A DNA stretch of 64,000 nucleotides from Shewanella benthica (GTDB lineage Bacteria > Pseudomonadota > Gammaproteobacteria > Enterobacterales > Shewanellaceae): assembly GCA_023284085.1 (NCBI GenBank), contig JAKVHY010000015.1, positions 62,001 to 126,000 on the forward strand, in the 5' to 3' direction. Under the pieces are notes generated by a model. The model was not told the origin of the DNA. It searched no databases and saw only the letters and a list, made by a program, of their open reading frames with translations. Numbering within the stretch: the first letter of the stretch is position 1; every line of letters begins with the position of its first letter. Below, piece by piece: positions 8,240 through 16,464 of this stretch. Both the position numbers and the translations under genes were made by a program.

Positions 8240-8585
8240 TCAAATCCTTTCTATATGTCTCTACGGCGTGTTTTTTTATCTATAATATTAAGTGCTTATT
8301 TAAATTTACAGAAAATTTAATTTACTCATTTCTGCTAGTCAGTTTTTATTCGAAGCATCTAAGGTAAAGTATCGTTAGTACTTGGCTAGACCGAAACTGT
8401 CTCGTGCAGCCAGAGCTAATGCGATGAATAAAAACGATAATCAATAGTTAGGCTAATTATTTTTAATCAAGCTCTTGGGACAACTGCAACTCAGTTTATG
8501 TTCATGTTCGACATATTATGTCGCGAAAACTGTTAACTGCTGATATAGTAGTTTTTTATGGAAACCACTATATCAGGGGGAAAAT
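8240..8585. other. Gene-free region before the NfeD operon
   Basis: AT-rich, no ORF or strong hairpin seen; presumably carries the promoter of the nfeD-SPFH operon. A GGGGG ribosome site abuts the nfeD start. Confidence 0.4.
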
Positions 8586-9056
8586 ATGGAGTTTTCTAAT
8601 CCCATTATCATCTGGGCCTGCCTAGGTGTTATTTTGATGCTGGCAGAGATAATTATCCCGGGTGGCATTGTCATCTTACTCGGCGCTGCATGTTTAGTGG
8701 TTGCTGGAGCACTGTCTGCCGGGTTCGTCGATGGAATCGTGCAGGCATTGACCCTGTGGTTTATCGTATCTATCGTCCTATTGCTGAGCTTTAGACAAGT
8801 GACTCAGAAATTGGTCGGTGGAGATGTTCATGTGGCCAATACTGACGAGGAGTTGGAGCTCTATAACCAGATAGCGCTAGTTAAAGAAGCCATAGGACCT
8901 GCGCAGAAACAGGGTCGTATCGAGTTTCAAGGAACTGAATGGTCAGCGCTGGGGGATGGCAGCGAAATCGCAGCCGGAACTCGAGTGCGTATCATCTGCA
9001 GGGAGAATATAGCCTTTGTTGTCGAGCCCTACGAAGGGACTGAATACACCAAATAA
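8586..9056 (+). CDS. NfeD-like membrane protein
   Basis: 156 residues. Hydrophobic N-terminal half with three to four membrane helices (about 6-75, including LAEIIIPGGIVILLGAACL), then a soluble OB-fold domain (about 95-150: LVKEAIGPAQKQGRIEFQGT, VRIICRENIAFVVEP) typical of short NfeD1b proteins. NfeD proteins are encoded beside SPFH/stomatin genes and are thought to work with them in membrane-domain organisation and quality control. Here two SPFH genes follow at once, supporting that partnership. The N-terminal ClpP-like protease of long NfeD forms is absent. Confidence 0.9.
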   Translation: MEFSNPIIIWACLGVILMLAEIIIPGGIVILLGAACLVVAGALSAGFVDGIVQALTLWFIVSIVLLLSFRQVTQKLVGGDVHVANTDEELELYNQIALVKEAIGPAQKQGRIEFQGTEWSALGDGSEIAAGTRVRIICRENIAFVVEPYEGTEYTK

Positions 9057-9104
9057 GCCATTATCAGTTAAAATCCTATTAATCAATAAGTAAGGATGGA
9101 ATCT

Positions 9105-10052
9105 ATGTTTGTGTTTACCCTATGTGTGCTGTTTATCTTTTTTCTGCTCTATAAGCTAATGTTGATCGTCCCCATGCGCGAAGTGAATGTTATCGAGCGT
9201 TTAGGAAAGTTTCGTGCCGTACTGCAGCCGGGATTTCACTTCCTGATCCCCTTCTTCGACAGGGTCGCATATAAGCATGAGATCCGTGAACAGGTCTTAG
9301 ATGTGCCACCCCAGAGTTGTATCTCGAAAGACAACACTCAGCTTGAGGTCGATGGTTTAGTCTATCTCAAGGTGATGGATGGCAAGCTTGCCAGTTACGG
9401 CATTGAAAATTACCGCCTAGCCGCGGTTAATTTAGCCCAGACAACCATGCGTTCTGAGATAGGCAAATTGAACTTGAGTCAGACGTTTTCTGAGCGAGAT
9501 ACCCTCAACGTGTCTATCGTTCGTGAGATAGATAAGGCTTCGGCCTCATGGGGTATCAAGGTACTTAGGTATGAGATAAAGAACATCACTCCCTCGAGAC
9601 ACGTTATTCATACCTTAGAGAAGCAGATGGAGGCAGAGCGAAGAAAGCGCGCCGAGATCACCTTAGCTAATGCCGAAAAAGCGGCGATGATCAACCTATC
9701 TCAAGGTGAGAGACAAGAAGCGATCAATGTCTCCGAGGGTCAGAAGCAGAAGCGTATCAACGAGGCTAAGGGCACGGCGAGGGAGATCAGCATAGTCGCC
9801 AAGGCGAAAGCGGAAGGTATGGAAATGTTGACGGCGGCATTGGCCGTTAATGGCGGTAATGATGCAATGAATATGCAGTTAAAAGAACAGTTTATCGGAC
9901 AGTTGGGTAAGATTTTACAGGAGGCCGATGTCTCAGTTGTGCCAGCCGAGATGGCGAAGTTGGAAGGTTTTTTTGAGGGGATGGAGCAGGTGACACATGC
10001 AGTAAGCTCCTCTTCGTCAAAGACTAATACAGTGAAAGGAGCCCGCTCATGA
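9105..10052 (+). CDS. SPFH/band 7 (stomatin-like) membrane protein, first copy
   Basis: 315 residues from the ATG at 9105; an ATG three codons earlier is too close to the AAGGA ribosome site. One N-terminal membrane helix (about 3-22), then the band 7 domain (REVNVIERLGKF, LQPGFHFLIPFFDRV, DVPPQSCISKDN, DGLVYLKV), a charged coiled-coil region rich in Ala/Glu/Lys (about 180-265), and a short tail. QmcA/paraslipin-type. Forms large membrane oligomers in the family. Stop overlaps the next SPFH start by ATGA. Confidence 0.9.
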   Translation: MFVFTLCVLFIFFLLYKLMLIVPMREVNVIERLGKFRAVLQPGFHFLIPFFDRVAYKHEIREQVLDVPPQSCISKDNTQLEVDGLVYLKVMDGKLASYGIENYRLAAVNLAQTTMRSEIGKLNLSQTFSERDTLNVSIVREIDKASASWGIKVLRYEIKNITPSRHVIHTLEKQMEAERRKRAEITLANAEKAAMINLSQGERQEAINVSEGQKQKRINEAKGTAREISIVAKAKAEGMEMLTAALAVNGGNDAMNMQLKEQFIGQLGKILQEADVSVVPAEMAKLEGFFEGMEQVTHAVSSSSSKTNTVKGARS

Positions 10053-10990
10053 TTGCAGGAATAAATACAGATTTTATCGTCTTGGGTATTTGGGGACTTA
10101 TCTTCGCCATCTTCATCATCAAATTATTTCAATCTATTCGCTTAGTACCAACAAAATCGGCTTTTATCGTCGAGCGTTTAGGCAAATATCATTCTACCTT
10201 AGACGCAGGCTTCCATGCCTTGATCCCCTTCGTCGATAAGGTGACTTATATCCATGAGCTAAAAGAGGAAACCATAGATGTGCCACCACAGGAGTGTTTC
10301 TCAAGCGATGAAGTGAATGTTGAGGTCGATGGGGTGATCTATATCTCGGTGATAGATCCGGTTAAAGCCAGTTACGGAATCACAGATTATCGTTACGCGG
10401 CCATTCAGTTAGCCCAGACGACGACGCGTTCTGTCATAGGTACTTTAGCCTTAGATCGTACCTTCGAAGAGCGTGATGTGATTAGCGCCAAGGTGGTCGA
10501 AGTATTAGACCTGGCGGGGGCCACATGGGGTATTAGAGTCCATCGTTATGAAATCAAAAATATCACTCCACCCGATACGGTAAAAAAAGCCATGGAGATG
10601 CAGGTGAATGCCGAGCGAGAACGCCGTGCCTTACTCGCCAAGAGCGAGGGTGATAAGCAGAGTAAGATCAATCGCTCAGAGGGTATCAAGGCTGAGATGA
10701 TTAACCTTTCTGAAGGTGAGATGCAACGTCGCATCAATGAAGCTGAGGGTAAAGCAGAGGAGATATTAACTATTTCTCGCGCAACTGCCGAGTCTATCGA
10801 GCGTATAGCAGAAGTCATCTCCGCCCCAGGGGGGCAAAATGTGGTACGTATGCAACTCGGGGCGCAATACCTTAAGCAACTCGATGGCTTGAGTCATAGC
10901 GCCAGTAAAATAGTGCTACCTGGCAATATGATGGACTTCGATTATTGGATGGGCAGCATTGGCCTCAAGGAAGATAATCCCAAGGCCTAG
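10049..10990 (+). CDS. SPFH/band 7 (stomatin-like) membrane protein, second copy
   Basis: 313 residues, homologous along its length to the preceding gene and translationally coupled to it by ATGA. Membrane helix about 10-30; band 7 domain (SAFIVERLGKYHSTLDAGFH, LIPFVDKVTYIHELKEE, DVPPQECFSSDEVNVEVDGV); coiled coil with repeated SEGxKxxxI motifs (about 190-255); tail ending MDFDYWMGSIGL. The paired arrangement suggests a hetero-oligomer with the first copy and a link to NfeD. Last gene of the operon, ended by the terminator at 11035. Confidence 0.9.
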   Translation: MIAGINTDFIVLGIWGLIFAIFIIKLFQSIRLVPTKSAFIVERLGKYHSTLDAGFHALIPFVDKVTYIHELKEETIDVPPQECFSSDEVNVEVDGVIYISVIDPVKASYGITDYRYAAIQLAQTTTRSVIGTLALDRTFEERDVISAKVVEVLDLAGATWGIRVHRYEIKNITPPDTVKKAMEMQVNAERERRALLAKSEGDKQSKINRSEGIKAEMINLSEGEMQRRINEAEGKAEEILTISRATAESIERIAEVISAPGGQNVVRMQLGAQYLKQLDGLSHSASKIVLPGNMMDFDYWMGSIGLKEDNPKA

Positions 10991-11034
10991 TGAGCTGTTA
11001 TAGCTAATGCTATTAATGGTTTGAACTCATATTA

Positions 11035-11069
11035 AAAGGCGTGCTCGACTCGAGTACGCCTTTTTTTTT
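11035..11069 (+). terminator. Terminator of the nfeD-SPFH operon
   Basis: AAAAGGCGT-g-CTCG-act-CGAG-t-ACGCCTTTTTTTTT: long stem with one opposed bulge and nine T. Confidence 0.9.
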
Positions 11070-11116
11070 ACTCATTGTTCCGTCCTGAGTGCATGATAAG
11101 TGGCGCCTTTATTGGC

Positions 11117-11185
11117 TTTATATAAAAGGAATGGTTATAGCTAGATGTCTATTTATCGTATTCGGACTGTTTTTTTCTCCCGGCT
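11117..11185 (+). pseudogene. Decayed duplicate of the 5' end of the rhombotarget lipoprotein gene
   Basis: This segment (TTTATATAAAAGGAATGGTT then ATAGCTAGATGTCTATTTATC) aligns base for base with 11248-11312 (ribosome site, start and signal peptide codons of the gene at 11267). In the copy the start ATG is ATA, yet the next codons still read ARCLFIVFGLFF against ARCLFILFGLFF. The frame ends soon after. It is a fragment of a tandem duplication about 131 bases apart. Confidence 0.7.
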
Positions 11186-11266
11186 TTTTATTGAGCTTAT
11201 GTTTGAACTAATGGTAAATTGAGTATGTGTAAAGGTAACCCGTTGATTTTATATAGAGGAGTTGTT

Positions 11267-12094
11267 ATGGCTAGGTGTTTATTTATCTTGTTTGGGCTGT
11301 TTTTCCTGTCTTCTTGTAGCTCATTTGTGAGTGAAAGTGCCAGAGGTAAAACAGTATCGAGCAGCCTGATGGATTTTCTGTACCCAGATGAAAAAAGCCG
11401 TGAAGCGCATAAGCCCGAAATTCCAACCTTACGCCTACCCGTCAATGTGGGTATTGCTTTTATTCCTTCAGAAAGCTTAAGCCGAGATGGTATTAGCCAA
11501 AGAGAGCAAATCGATCTACTTGATAAGGTGAAACAATCATTTATTAAGTATGATTATATTGACCGAATAGAGCTGATCCCCAGTACGTATTTAAAAGGTG
11601 GCAATGGATTTGAAACCTTAGCTCAAGTTGCCAGATTACATGATGTCGATGTCATGGCACTTATCTCATACGACCAAGTAACCCAAACCCATGATAACAA
11701 TGCAGCTTTGTTGTACTGGACCATAGTTGGCATGTATGTGATTCCAGGGAGTGAAAATACGGTGCAGACATTTGTCGATACTGCAGTTTTCGATGTGAAG
11801 AGCCGGAAAATGTTGTTCAGGGCTCCGGGTATAAATAAGCTTGAAGAGCGCTCTACTGTGATTGGGATAGATGAGACCATTGCTGAAAAGTCCTATGAAG
11901 GTTTCAACTTGGCGGTCAAAGACATGGTCATTAATCTCGATGATGAATTAGCTCGCTTTAAAGTTAGAGTGAAAGAAGAGAAGATTGCTAAAGTTGAGCA
12001 TAAGCAAGGTTATAGTGGCGGCGGACTTGGAGGTCTAATACTACTTTTGTTAAGTTTAGCTGTCTTTTTCAGGCAGTCTCACTACCGGACATAG
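11267..12094 (+). CDS. Rhombotarget lipoprotein (GlyGly-CTERM type)
   Basis: 275 residues from the ATG at 11267, which has a GAGGAG ribosome site and opens a lipoprotein signal (MARCLFILFGLFFLSSCSSF, lipobox LSSC). The C-terminus is Gly-rich (GYSGGGLGG), then a hydrophobic helix (LILLLLSLAVFF) and a basic tail (RQSHYRT), the tripartite GlyGly-CTERM signal cleaved by the rhomboid protease rhombosortase. The length and C-terminus match the family known as rhombotarget lipoproteins; the rhombosortase gene is not in this window. Double anchoring (lipid plus C-terminal helix) implies sorting to the cell surface. Its last 13 bases overlap the converging GGDEF/EAL gene. Confidence 0.82.
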   Translation: MARCLFILFGLFFLSSCSSFVSESARGKTVSSSLMDFLYPDEKSREAHKPEIPTLRLPVNVGIAFIPSESLSRDGISQREQIDLLDKVKQSFIKYDYIDRIELIPSTYLKGGNGFETLAQVARLHDVDVMALISYDQVTQTHDNNAALLYWTIVGMYVIPGSENTVQTFVDTAVFDVKSRKMLFRAPGINKLEERSTVIGIDETIAEKSYEGFNLAVKDMVINLDDELARFKVRVKEEKIAKVEHKQGYSGGGLGGLILLLLSLAVFFRQSHYRT

Positions 12095-14610
12095 GCTTGA
12101 GCTGAGTTTATTGTCTCGATATCATATTGAGGCTCAGGGCTAGACATGAGCAACTTGACGACCGGGCTTGGCTTACTGAAGAAATAACCCTGAGCATAAT
12201 CACAATTGATGCTCTTCAGGTAATTGAGCTGGGCTTCGGTCTCGACTCCTTCTGCAACCACTTCTATTCCCAGGGCATGAGCCATGGCCACCATGGCCAA
12301 TACTAGCTCCTTGTTCGCCGTGCTAGTTTCTATATCGTGGATAAAACTTTTATCTATTTTAAGTACGTTAAAAGGATAGGTTCTCAGATAGCTAAGTGAG
12401 GAGTAGCCGGTGCCGAAATCATCCATGGCGATTGAAAATCCCGCCTTGCTCAGGGCTTCTAACGCCTCGGTAATATAGTCATGACCACTGAGTAAGACTC
12501 CTTCGGTGATCTCCAACTCTATGTCTTTAGAAGATATCTTGGATTGATTGACGTTATCTATGATGAAAGAGACTAGATCTGGGTCTCTAAATTGGCAGGG
12601 AGAAAGGTTGATGGCAATTCGAAATGGACTCCGATGTTTCTTCTTCCACAATGTAGTAGCGACTATGGCCTGTAGGAAAACAAACTTTCCCAGTGGAATG
12701 ATCACCCCAGTTTGCTCGGCAATGGGGATAAACTCATCCGGTGATATTCTGCCTAATGCCGGATTTCTCCACCTCAGTAGAGCCTCGGCTCCCATGATGA
12801 TGTTGTGGGTAATATCTACTTGGGTCTGATAGTAAACCTCGAACTCTCCGCGCTCCAAAGCACCATGTATCTGCTCCTCGATGGCGAGTCTTCTGGATAC
12901 TTCCTTGTTCATTTTATCAGTGTAATAGGAATAGGTATTTCTGCCTTTCTCTTTGGCATGATACATGGCTGAGTCGGCATTTCTTAGTAACTCAGAGGCG
13001 TTTTGACCATCGTCTGGGTAGATGGATATGCCGATACTGGCCGTTAAGATAAGCTCGCGCTCTCCCACCAGAAAATGCTGTCTAAAGCTATTGATTAGGT
13101 GCTCGGCTACGGGTCTGGCATCTGTAGCTCGTTTGAGTCCGTGCAGCAGTATGATGAATTCATCTCCGCCTAAACGGCCAACAGTATCTCCGTTTCGAAT
13201 GGAGCTAAGTAGCCTCTCGGCCGACTCTATGAGTAACCTGTCTCCGGTCTCATGACCCAGTGAGTCATTGATCTTCTTGAAGTCATCGAGATCGAGAAAT
13301 AAAACCGCGATACTCTCTTGGGAACGTTCGCTCTCCTCGAGCATTTGAGATAAGCGTTCCAAGGCGAGAAATCGGTTGGGGAGATCGGTCAGTGTGTCAT
13401 AGTGGGCTTGATGTCGTATCACCTCCGCCGCTTTTTCTCTGTCAGTGGTATCCAGAAAAGTCACAACGGCACCTATTATCTTATCTTCACGCTCTATGGG
13501 GTAGGACCAATATTCGGCGGTGAAACCACTGCCGTCGGCTCGCCAGAGTTTTGCTGAGTTGATATGGACGCCTTCACCCGAGCGCAGCACATTGAGAATG
13601 GGACAATCTTCGACAGGGTAAGGAGTCAGGTCTGCATATTTATAATGTATGAGTTCATGCATGTCCTTGCCTAGCAGCTCACCTATATCCCTATAGCCGA
13701 GCATCTTGATGCAGGTGGGGTTAGCGAAGATACACTCCCCTTTGAGGTCGATACCATAAATGGCCTCGGCGGTAGAATTCAAAATATCCGTGACTAAGAG
13801 TTTCTGCTCCAGGGTGGCTATTTCGGCTTGTCTGCTCAGCTCAAACCTTTCCTCTAGCTGAGTGGCCATATCGTTGAAGGACTGACCCAGCAGTGCGATC
13901 TCTCCCTGCCCCTGGATTTGACAGCGAACACCTAAACTTCCATCCGCTAGATTCTTTGAACGTGTGACCAAGTGTCGGATAGGTCGGGTGACGAACTGGT
14001 CGAGAAACAGGCTTATTGTCAGCATGGCTAGTAGAAGAAGCAGGCCTATAGGAATACTAATCAGGCTCACTTTTGACCAGATCTGTGCCTGTTCGGAGCT
14101 AAGATCGTAGACGACAAAAATAGCCCCGGTACGAGAGGGGCGAATCTCATTGGCTGCACGAGCGAGAACCAGAGGGGAGTAAGCAAAAATTTGGTGACCA
14201 TCCTCTGAAAGCCGAATATCCATCTGTTTATTTTTCTGCACCTGGATAAAACGTTTCATCTCAAAAAAGGGCAGGGCTGAGTTGGCTATAAGTCCTTTAA
14301 GGGCGAATCGAGTCGAGTGTAATATCTTGCCATTCTCATCGAGAGATAACAGGGTCTTGTAGCGAGTATTCACGCCTCTGGCTGACAATGATTGTTCGGC
14401 TTCCAGTGGGCGATGACTGCTGAGTTGTTTTTCCATCTGCCTTTGCAGAGATGAAATATCTTTACGGATAAAATTAAGACTCGAATTTACCAGATCAGAC
14501 TCGAGATCTTTGTAAGACTGCAAAACAACAAATCCCCCTAAGGCACTAAATGTAAATAATATAAGCCCGGGTAACCAGAGCCTCAGAGAGAGGGTCCTTA
14601 TTCGTTTCAT
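12082..14610 (-). CDS. Membrane-bound PAS-GGDEF-EAL c-di-GMP enzyme
   Basis: 842 residues. TM helix about 10-30, periplasmic sensor domain about 31-178, second TM about 180-205, HAMP (about 206-260), coiled coil, PAS (about 270-395), GGDEF (about 410-570) and EAL (about 580-830). Both catalytic modules look intact: GRLGGDEF in the cyclase, and GAEALLRW, INLSPCQF, LEITEG, DDFGTGYSSL, KIDKSFI and VVAEGVET in the phosphodiesterase. So it may make or degrade c-di-GMP depending on the signal. Its start overlaps the stop of the substrate-binding lipoprotein gene by ATGA, which makes that protein the likely input to the periplasmic domain. Confidence 0.93.
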   Translation of the reverse strand: MKRIRTLSLRLWLPGLILFTFSALGGFVVLQSYKDLESDLVNSSLNFIRKDISSLQRQMEKQLSSHRPLEAEQSLSARGVNTRYKTLLSLDENGKILHSTRFALKGLIANSALPFFEMKRFIQVQKNKQMDIRLSEDGHQIFAYSPLVLARAANEIRPSRTGAIFVVYDLSSEQAQIWSKVSLISIPIGLLLLLAMLTISLFLDQFVTRPIRHLVTRSKNLADGSLGVRCQIQGQGEIALLGQSFNDMATQLEERFELSRQAEIATLEQKLLVTDILNSTAEAIYGIDLKGECIFANPTCIKMLGYRDIGELLGKDMHELIHYKYADLTPYPVEDCPILNVLRSGEGVHINSAKLWRADGSGFTAEYWSYPIEREDKIIGAVVTFLDTTDREKAAEVIRHQAHYDTLTDLPNRFLALERLSQMLEESERSQESIAVLFLDLDDFKKINDSLGHETGDRLLIESAERLLSSIRNGDTVGRLGGDEFIILLHGLKRATDARPVAEHLINSFRQHFLVGERELILTASIGISIYPDDGQNASELLRNADSAMYHAKEKGRNTYSYYTDKMNKEVSRRLAIEEQIHGALERGEFEVYYQTQVDITHNIIMGAEALLRWRNPALGRISPDEFIPIAEQTGVIIPLGKFVFLQAIVATTLWKKKHRSPFRIAINLSPCQFRDPDLVSFIIDNVNQSKISSKDIELEITEGVLLSGHDYITEALEALSKAGFSIAMDDFGTGYSSLSYLRTYPFNVLKIDKSFIHDIETSTANKELVLAMVAMAHALGIEVVAEGVETEAQLNYLKSINCDYAQGYFFSKPSPVVKLLMSSPEPQYDIETINSAQAYVR

Positions 14611-15650
14611 GGGTTTACTTCTAAGGTGAAACGATCGGTTGCCAGTGCCTGCACGGAGACTTTATGGCTAAGCAGTCGACGTTCATGCATGAAGATAGAC
14701 AGCTCGATGGCAATCTCCTCCAGTTTCGATGTTTCCCCCCTGAGAAGATCTAGGTTCTCAGCTAAGTCAGGTAAGTGCAGACCTTGGTAGCTCTGCAGGA
14801 CTTGTCTGGGAGTCAGCTGTAATCTGGCCTTCATTAATTCAGCTGCCGCTTGAGGTTTTTGGTTTAAGTAATTTATTGCCTGGAAATAACCAGTAATCAG
14901 CTGCTCTAGTGCCTTGGGATGAGAATCGAGAACATCAGAATGTACGGCAAGCACATCGATGATCCTTCCCGGTATTTGGCTGCTATCGAATAGCTGATTG
15001 GCTCCCAGGGCAAGAATGTTGGTTCTATTGGGCTCGAAGGTGACCACAGCATCGGCTTGTGTGTAGCAAACCTGATGCTCATCGAAAGAGCAGGCGATGA
15101 TGTTGACATCTCGGACGTTAAGCTCAGCCGCATTCAGGGCACCGTTAAGTAGAATAGCGCCAACGGCTGTGTATTCTACGGCGATATTTTTGCCCCTAAG
15201 TTGTGTCAGGGAAGTAATCTCTGGCTTGCTGAGCAGAACATCACCACCATTAGAGAAATCCATGACTAAGATGACTTTCAGCTGGTAACCATCTTCCATC
15301 ACAGTTAATACTTCATCGAGAGTTAGCGCGGCGCCTTCTATGGTGTGATTACGTAATGCATGAATAACTTCAGATGCAGATGTCATCTCAACTAGGTTTA
15401 CCTGAGAGTCTTGATAGTAACCTAAGCTACGAGCAAGATAGAGAGGTTCATATCCGGGCCAGGTATTACTGGCAATGCGCAGTGGTGCTTCAGGCATTGG
15501 CTTACAAGAAGATAGAGGCAGCATTAACACTAGCGCTAAGAAGGTGAGTTTCAAGCTGTGAAATAGGGACTCGCTAAAACGAGTCCCTATTCTGTGAGGG
15601 AATGGGGAGAGGTTCAAGAGTGAAAGGGAATTAGTCACTAAACGCACCAT
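14607..15650 (-). CDS. SsuA/THI5-like substrate-binding lipoprotein
   Basis: 347 residues. Signal region ends LVLMLPLSSC (lipobox LSSC about residue 49), so the N-terminus before residue about 32 may be over-long; the AAAGG site lies very close to the ATG and a slightly later start is possible. The mature chain (LRIASNTWPGYEPLYLARSL, GALTLDEVLTVMEDGY, GKNIAVEYTAVGAILL) is a periplasmic-binding protein of the nitrate/sulfonate/taurine/thiamine-precursor class. No ABC permease or ATPase is nearby. Instead it is coupled by ATGA to the PAS-GGDEF-EAL gene, so it probably acts as a ligand sensor for c-di-GMP signalling. Confidence 0.88.
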   Translation of the reverse strand: MVRLVTNSLSLLNLSPFPHRIGTRFSESLFHSLKLTFLALVLMLPLSSCKPMPEAPLRIASNTWPGYEPLYLARSLGYYQDSQVNLVEMTSASEVIHALRNHTIEGAALTLDEVLTVMEDGYQLKVILVMDFSNGGDVLLSKPEITSLTQLRGKNIAVEYTAVGAILLNGALNAAELNVRDVNIIACSFDEHQVCYTQADAVVTFEPNRTNILALGANQLFDSSQIPGRIIDVLAVHSDVLDSHPKALEQLITGYFQAINYLNQKPQAAAELMKARLQLTPRQVLQSYQGLHLPDLAENLDLLRGETSKLEEIAIELSIFMHERRLLSHKVSVQALATDRFTLEVNP

Positions 15651-16009
15651 CCTTTAGTCCATTATTTAAATCTATATCATCTCAGCATCAGCATGGAGCC
15701 GATATTTATATCGGTCAAAAACAGTTCAGCGATTAGCTTGCTTATGATCTTCATGAGTATAGTTGAAAAAATTGAGCGGGTTTGTATTGGCGAGTATGAC
15801 TTTTTCAGATTACTCAAGATCATCCATTAGTTCGAGTAGCCCAAGTCTAATCTTTCTATAGTTTATGTTAATGCATGCCCAAGATGGTCGATTAATTGCT
15901 GATGAACCTTGCCGCTTCTCTGTCTCATTTTCAGCTATCAATGCTCGATACTTGAGGTTCTTATCGGTAAGATAGCCCTCTTTTTAACTCCCCTTATTAA
16001 GGCATTCCA
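15651..16009. other. Gene-free divergent spacer with one short palindrome
   Basis: No coding potential. It must contain back-to-back promoters for the substrate-binding protein operon and the ridA-like gene. The only clear symmetry is CCGATAT-tt-ATATCGG at 15699-15714, which could be an operator or chance. Confidence 0.35.
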
Positions 16010-16363
16010 ATGACAATTGAACGTTTAGAAACGGCTACCCGTATGAGTCGTATCGTTAAGCATAATGGCACTATTTATCTCTGTGGTCAGGTATGCAAAG
16101 ACGCCAATCAAGGCATCGCTGAGCAGACATCCAGCATGCTGGAAAAAGTTGATGCTCTGCTTGAACAGGCGGGAAGTGATAGAGAGCATATTCTTTCTGC
16201 GACAATTTATATCAAGGATATGCAGTACTTCGCCGAGATGAATGCGGTATGGGATGCCTGGGTTCCCGAGGGGCATGCACCGGCTCGTGCTTGTGTCGAG
16301 GCTAAGATGGCTCGCGATGTTTTGCTCGTCGAAATATCAGTGGTGGCGGCTGAAAAGGTCTAA
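16010..16363 (+). CDS. RidA family (YjgF/YER057c/UK114) protein
   Basis: 117 residues, a single RidA domain. Ends with the family signature region [22 protein letters not shown], whose Arg-Ala-Cys core positions the substrate-binding arginine; also YLCGQVCKD and SATIYIKDM. RidA proteins hydrolyse reactive enamine/imine intermediates released by PLP enzymes such as IlvA; this sequence looks closer to the YoaB-type subgroup, where activity is less certain. Located before uvrD, with the CTAG hairpin between them. Confidence 0.9.
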   Translation: MTIERLETATRMSRIVKHNGTIYLCGQVCKDANQGIAEQTSSMLEKVDALLEQAGSDREHILSATIYIKDMQYFAEMNAVWDAWVPEGHAPARACVEAKMARDVLLVEISVVAAEKV

Positions 16364-16388
16364 AACAAGGTTTTAGACCTTAGAACCT

Positions 16389-16416
16389 AGATCCTAGGGC
16401 CTCGTTCCTAGGATCT
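16389..16416. repeat. 28-nt CTAG hairpin element, copy 1
   Basis: AGATCCTAGG-(8)-CCTAGGATCT, perfect 10-bp stem. The same architecture, AGAYCCTAGG-N8-CCTAGGRTCT, occurs at 30544-30571. It is in the uvrD leader; a TGTTATACT -10-like box at 16428-16436 sits between it and uvrD. Confidence 0.75.
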
Positions 16417-16464
16417 CATCCCTCGCTCCTGTTATACTGCTTCCTCGATTTTTTGGAGGCAAGA

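Noticed and set aside
16364..16464. LexA (SOS) box before uvrD
   Set aside because: No CTGT-N8-ACAG pattern was found; only the CTAG hairpin and a -10-like box are present.
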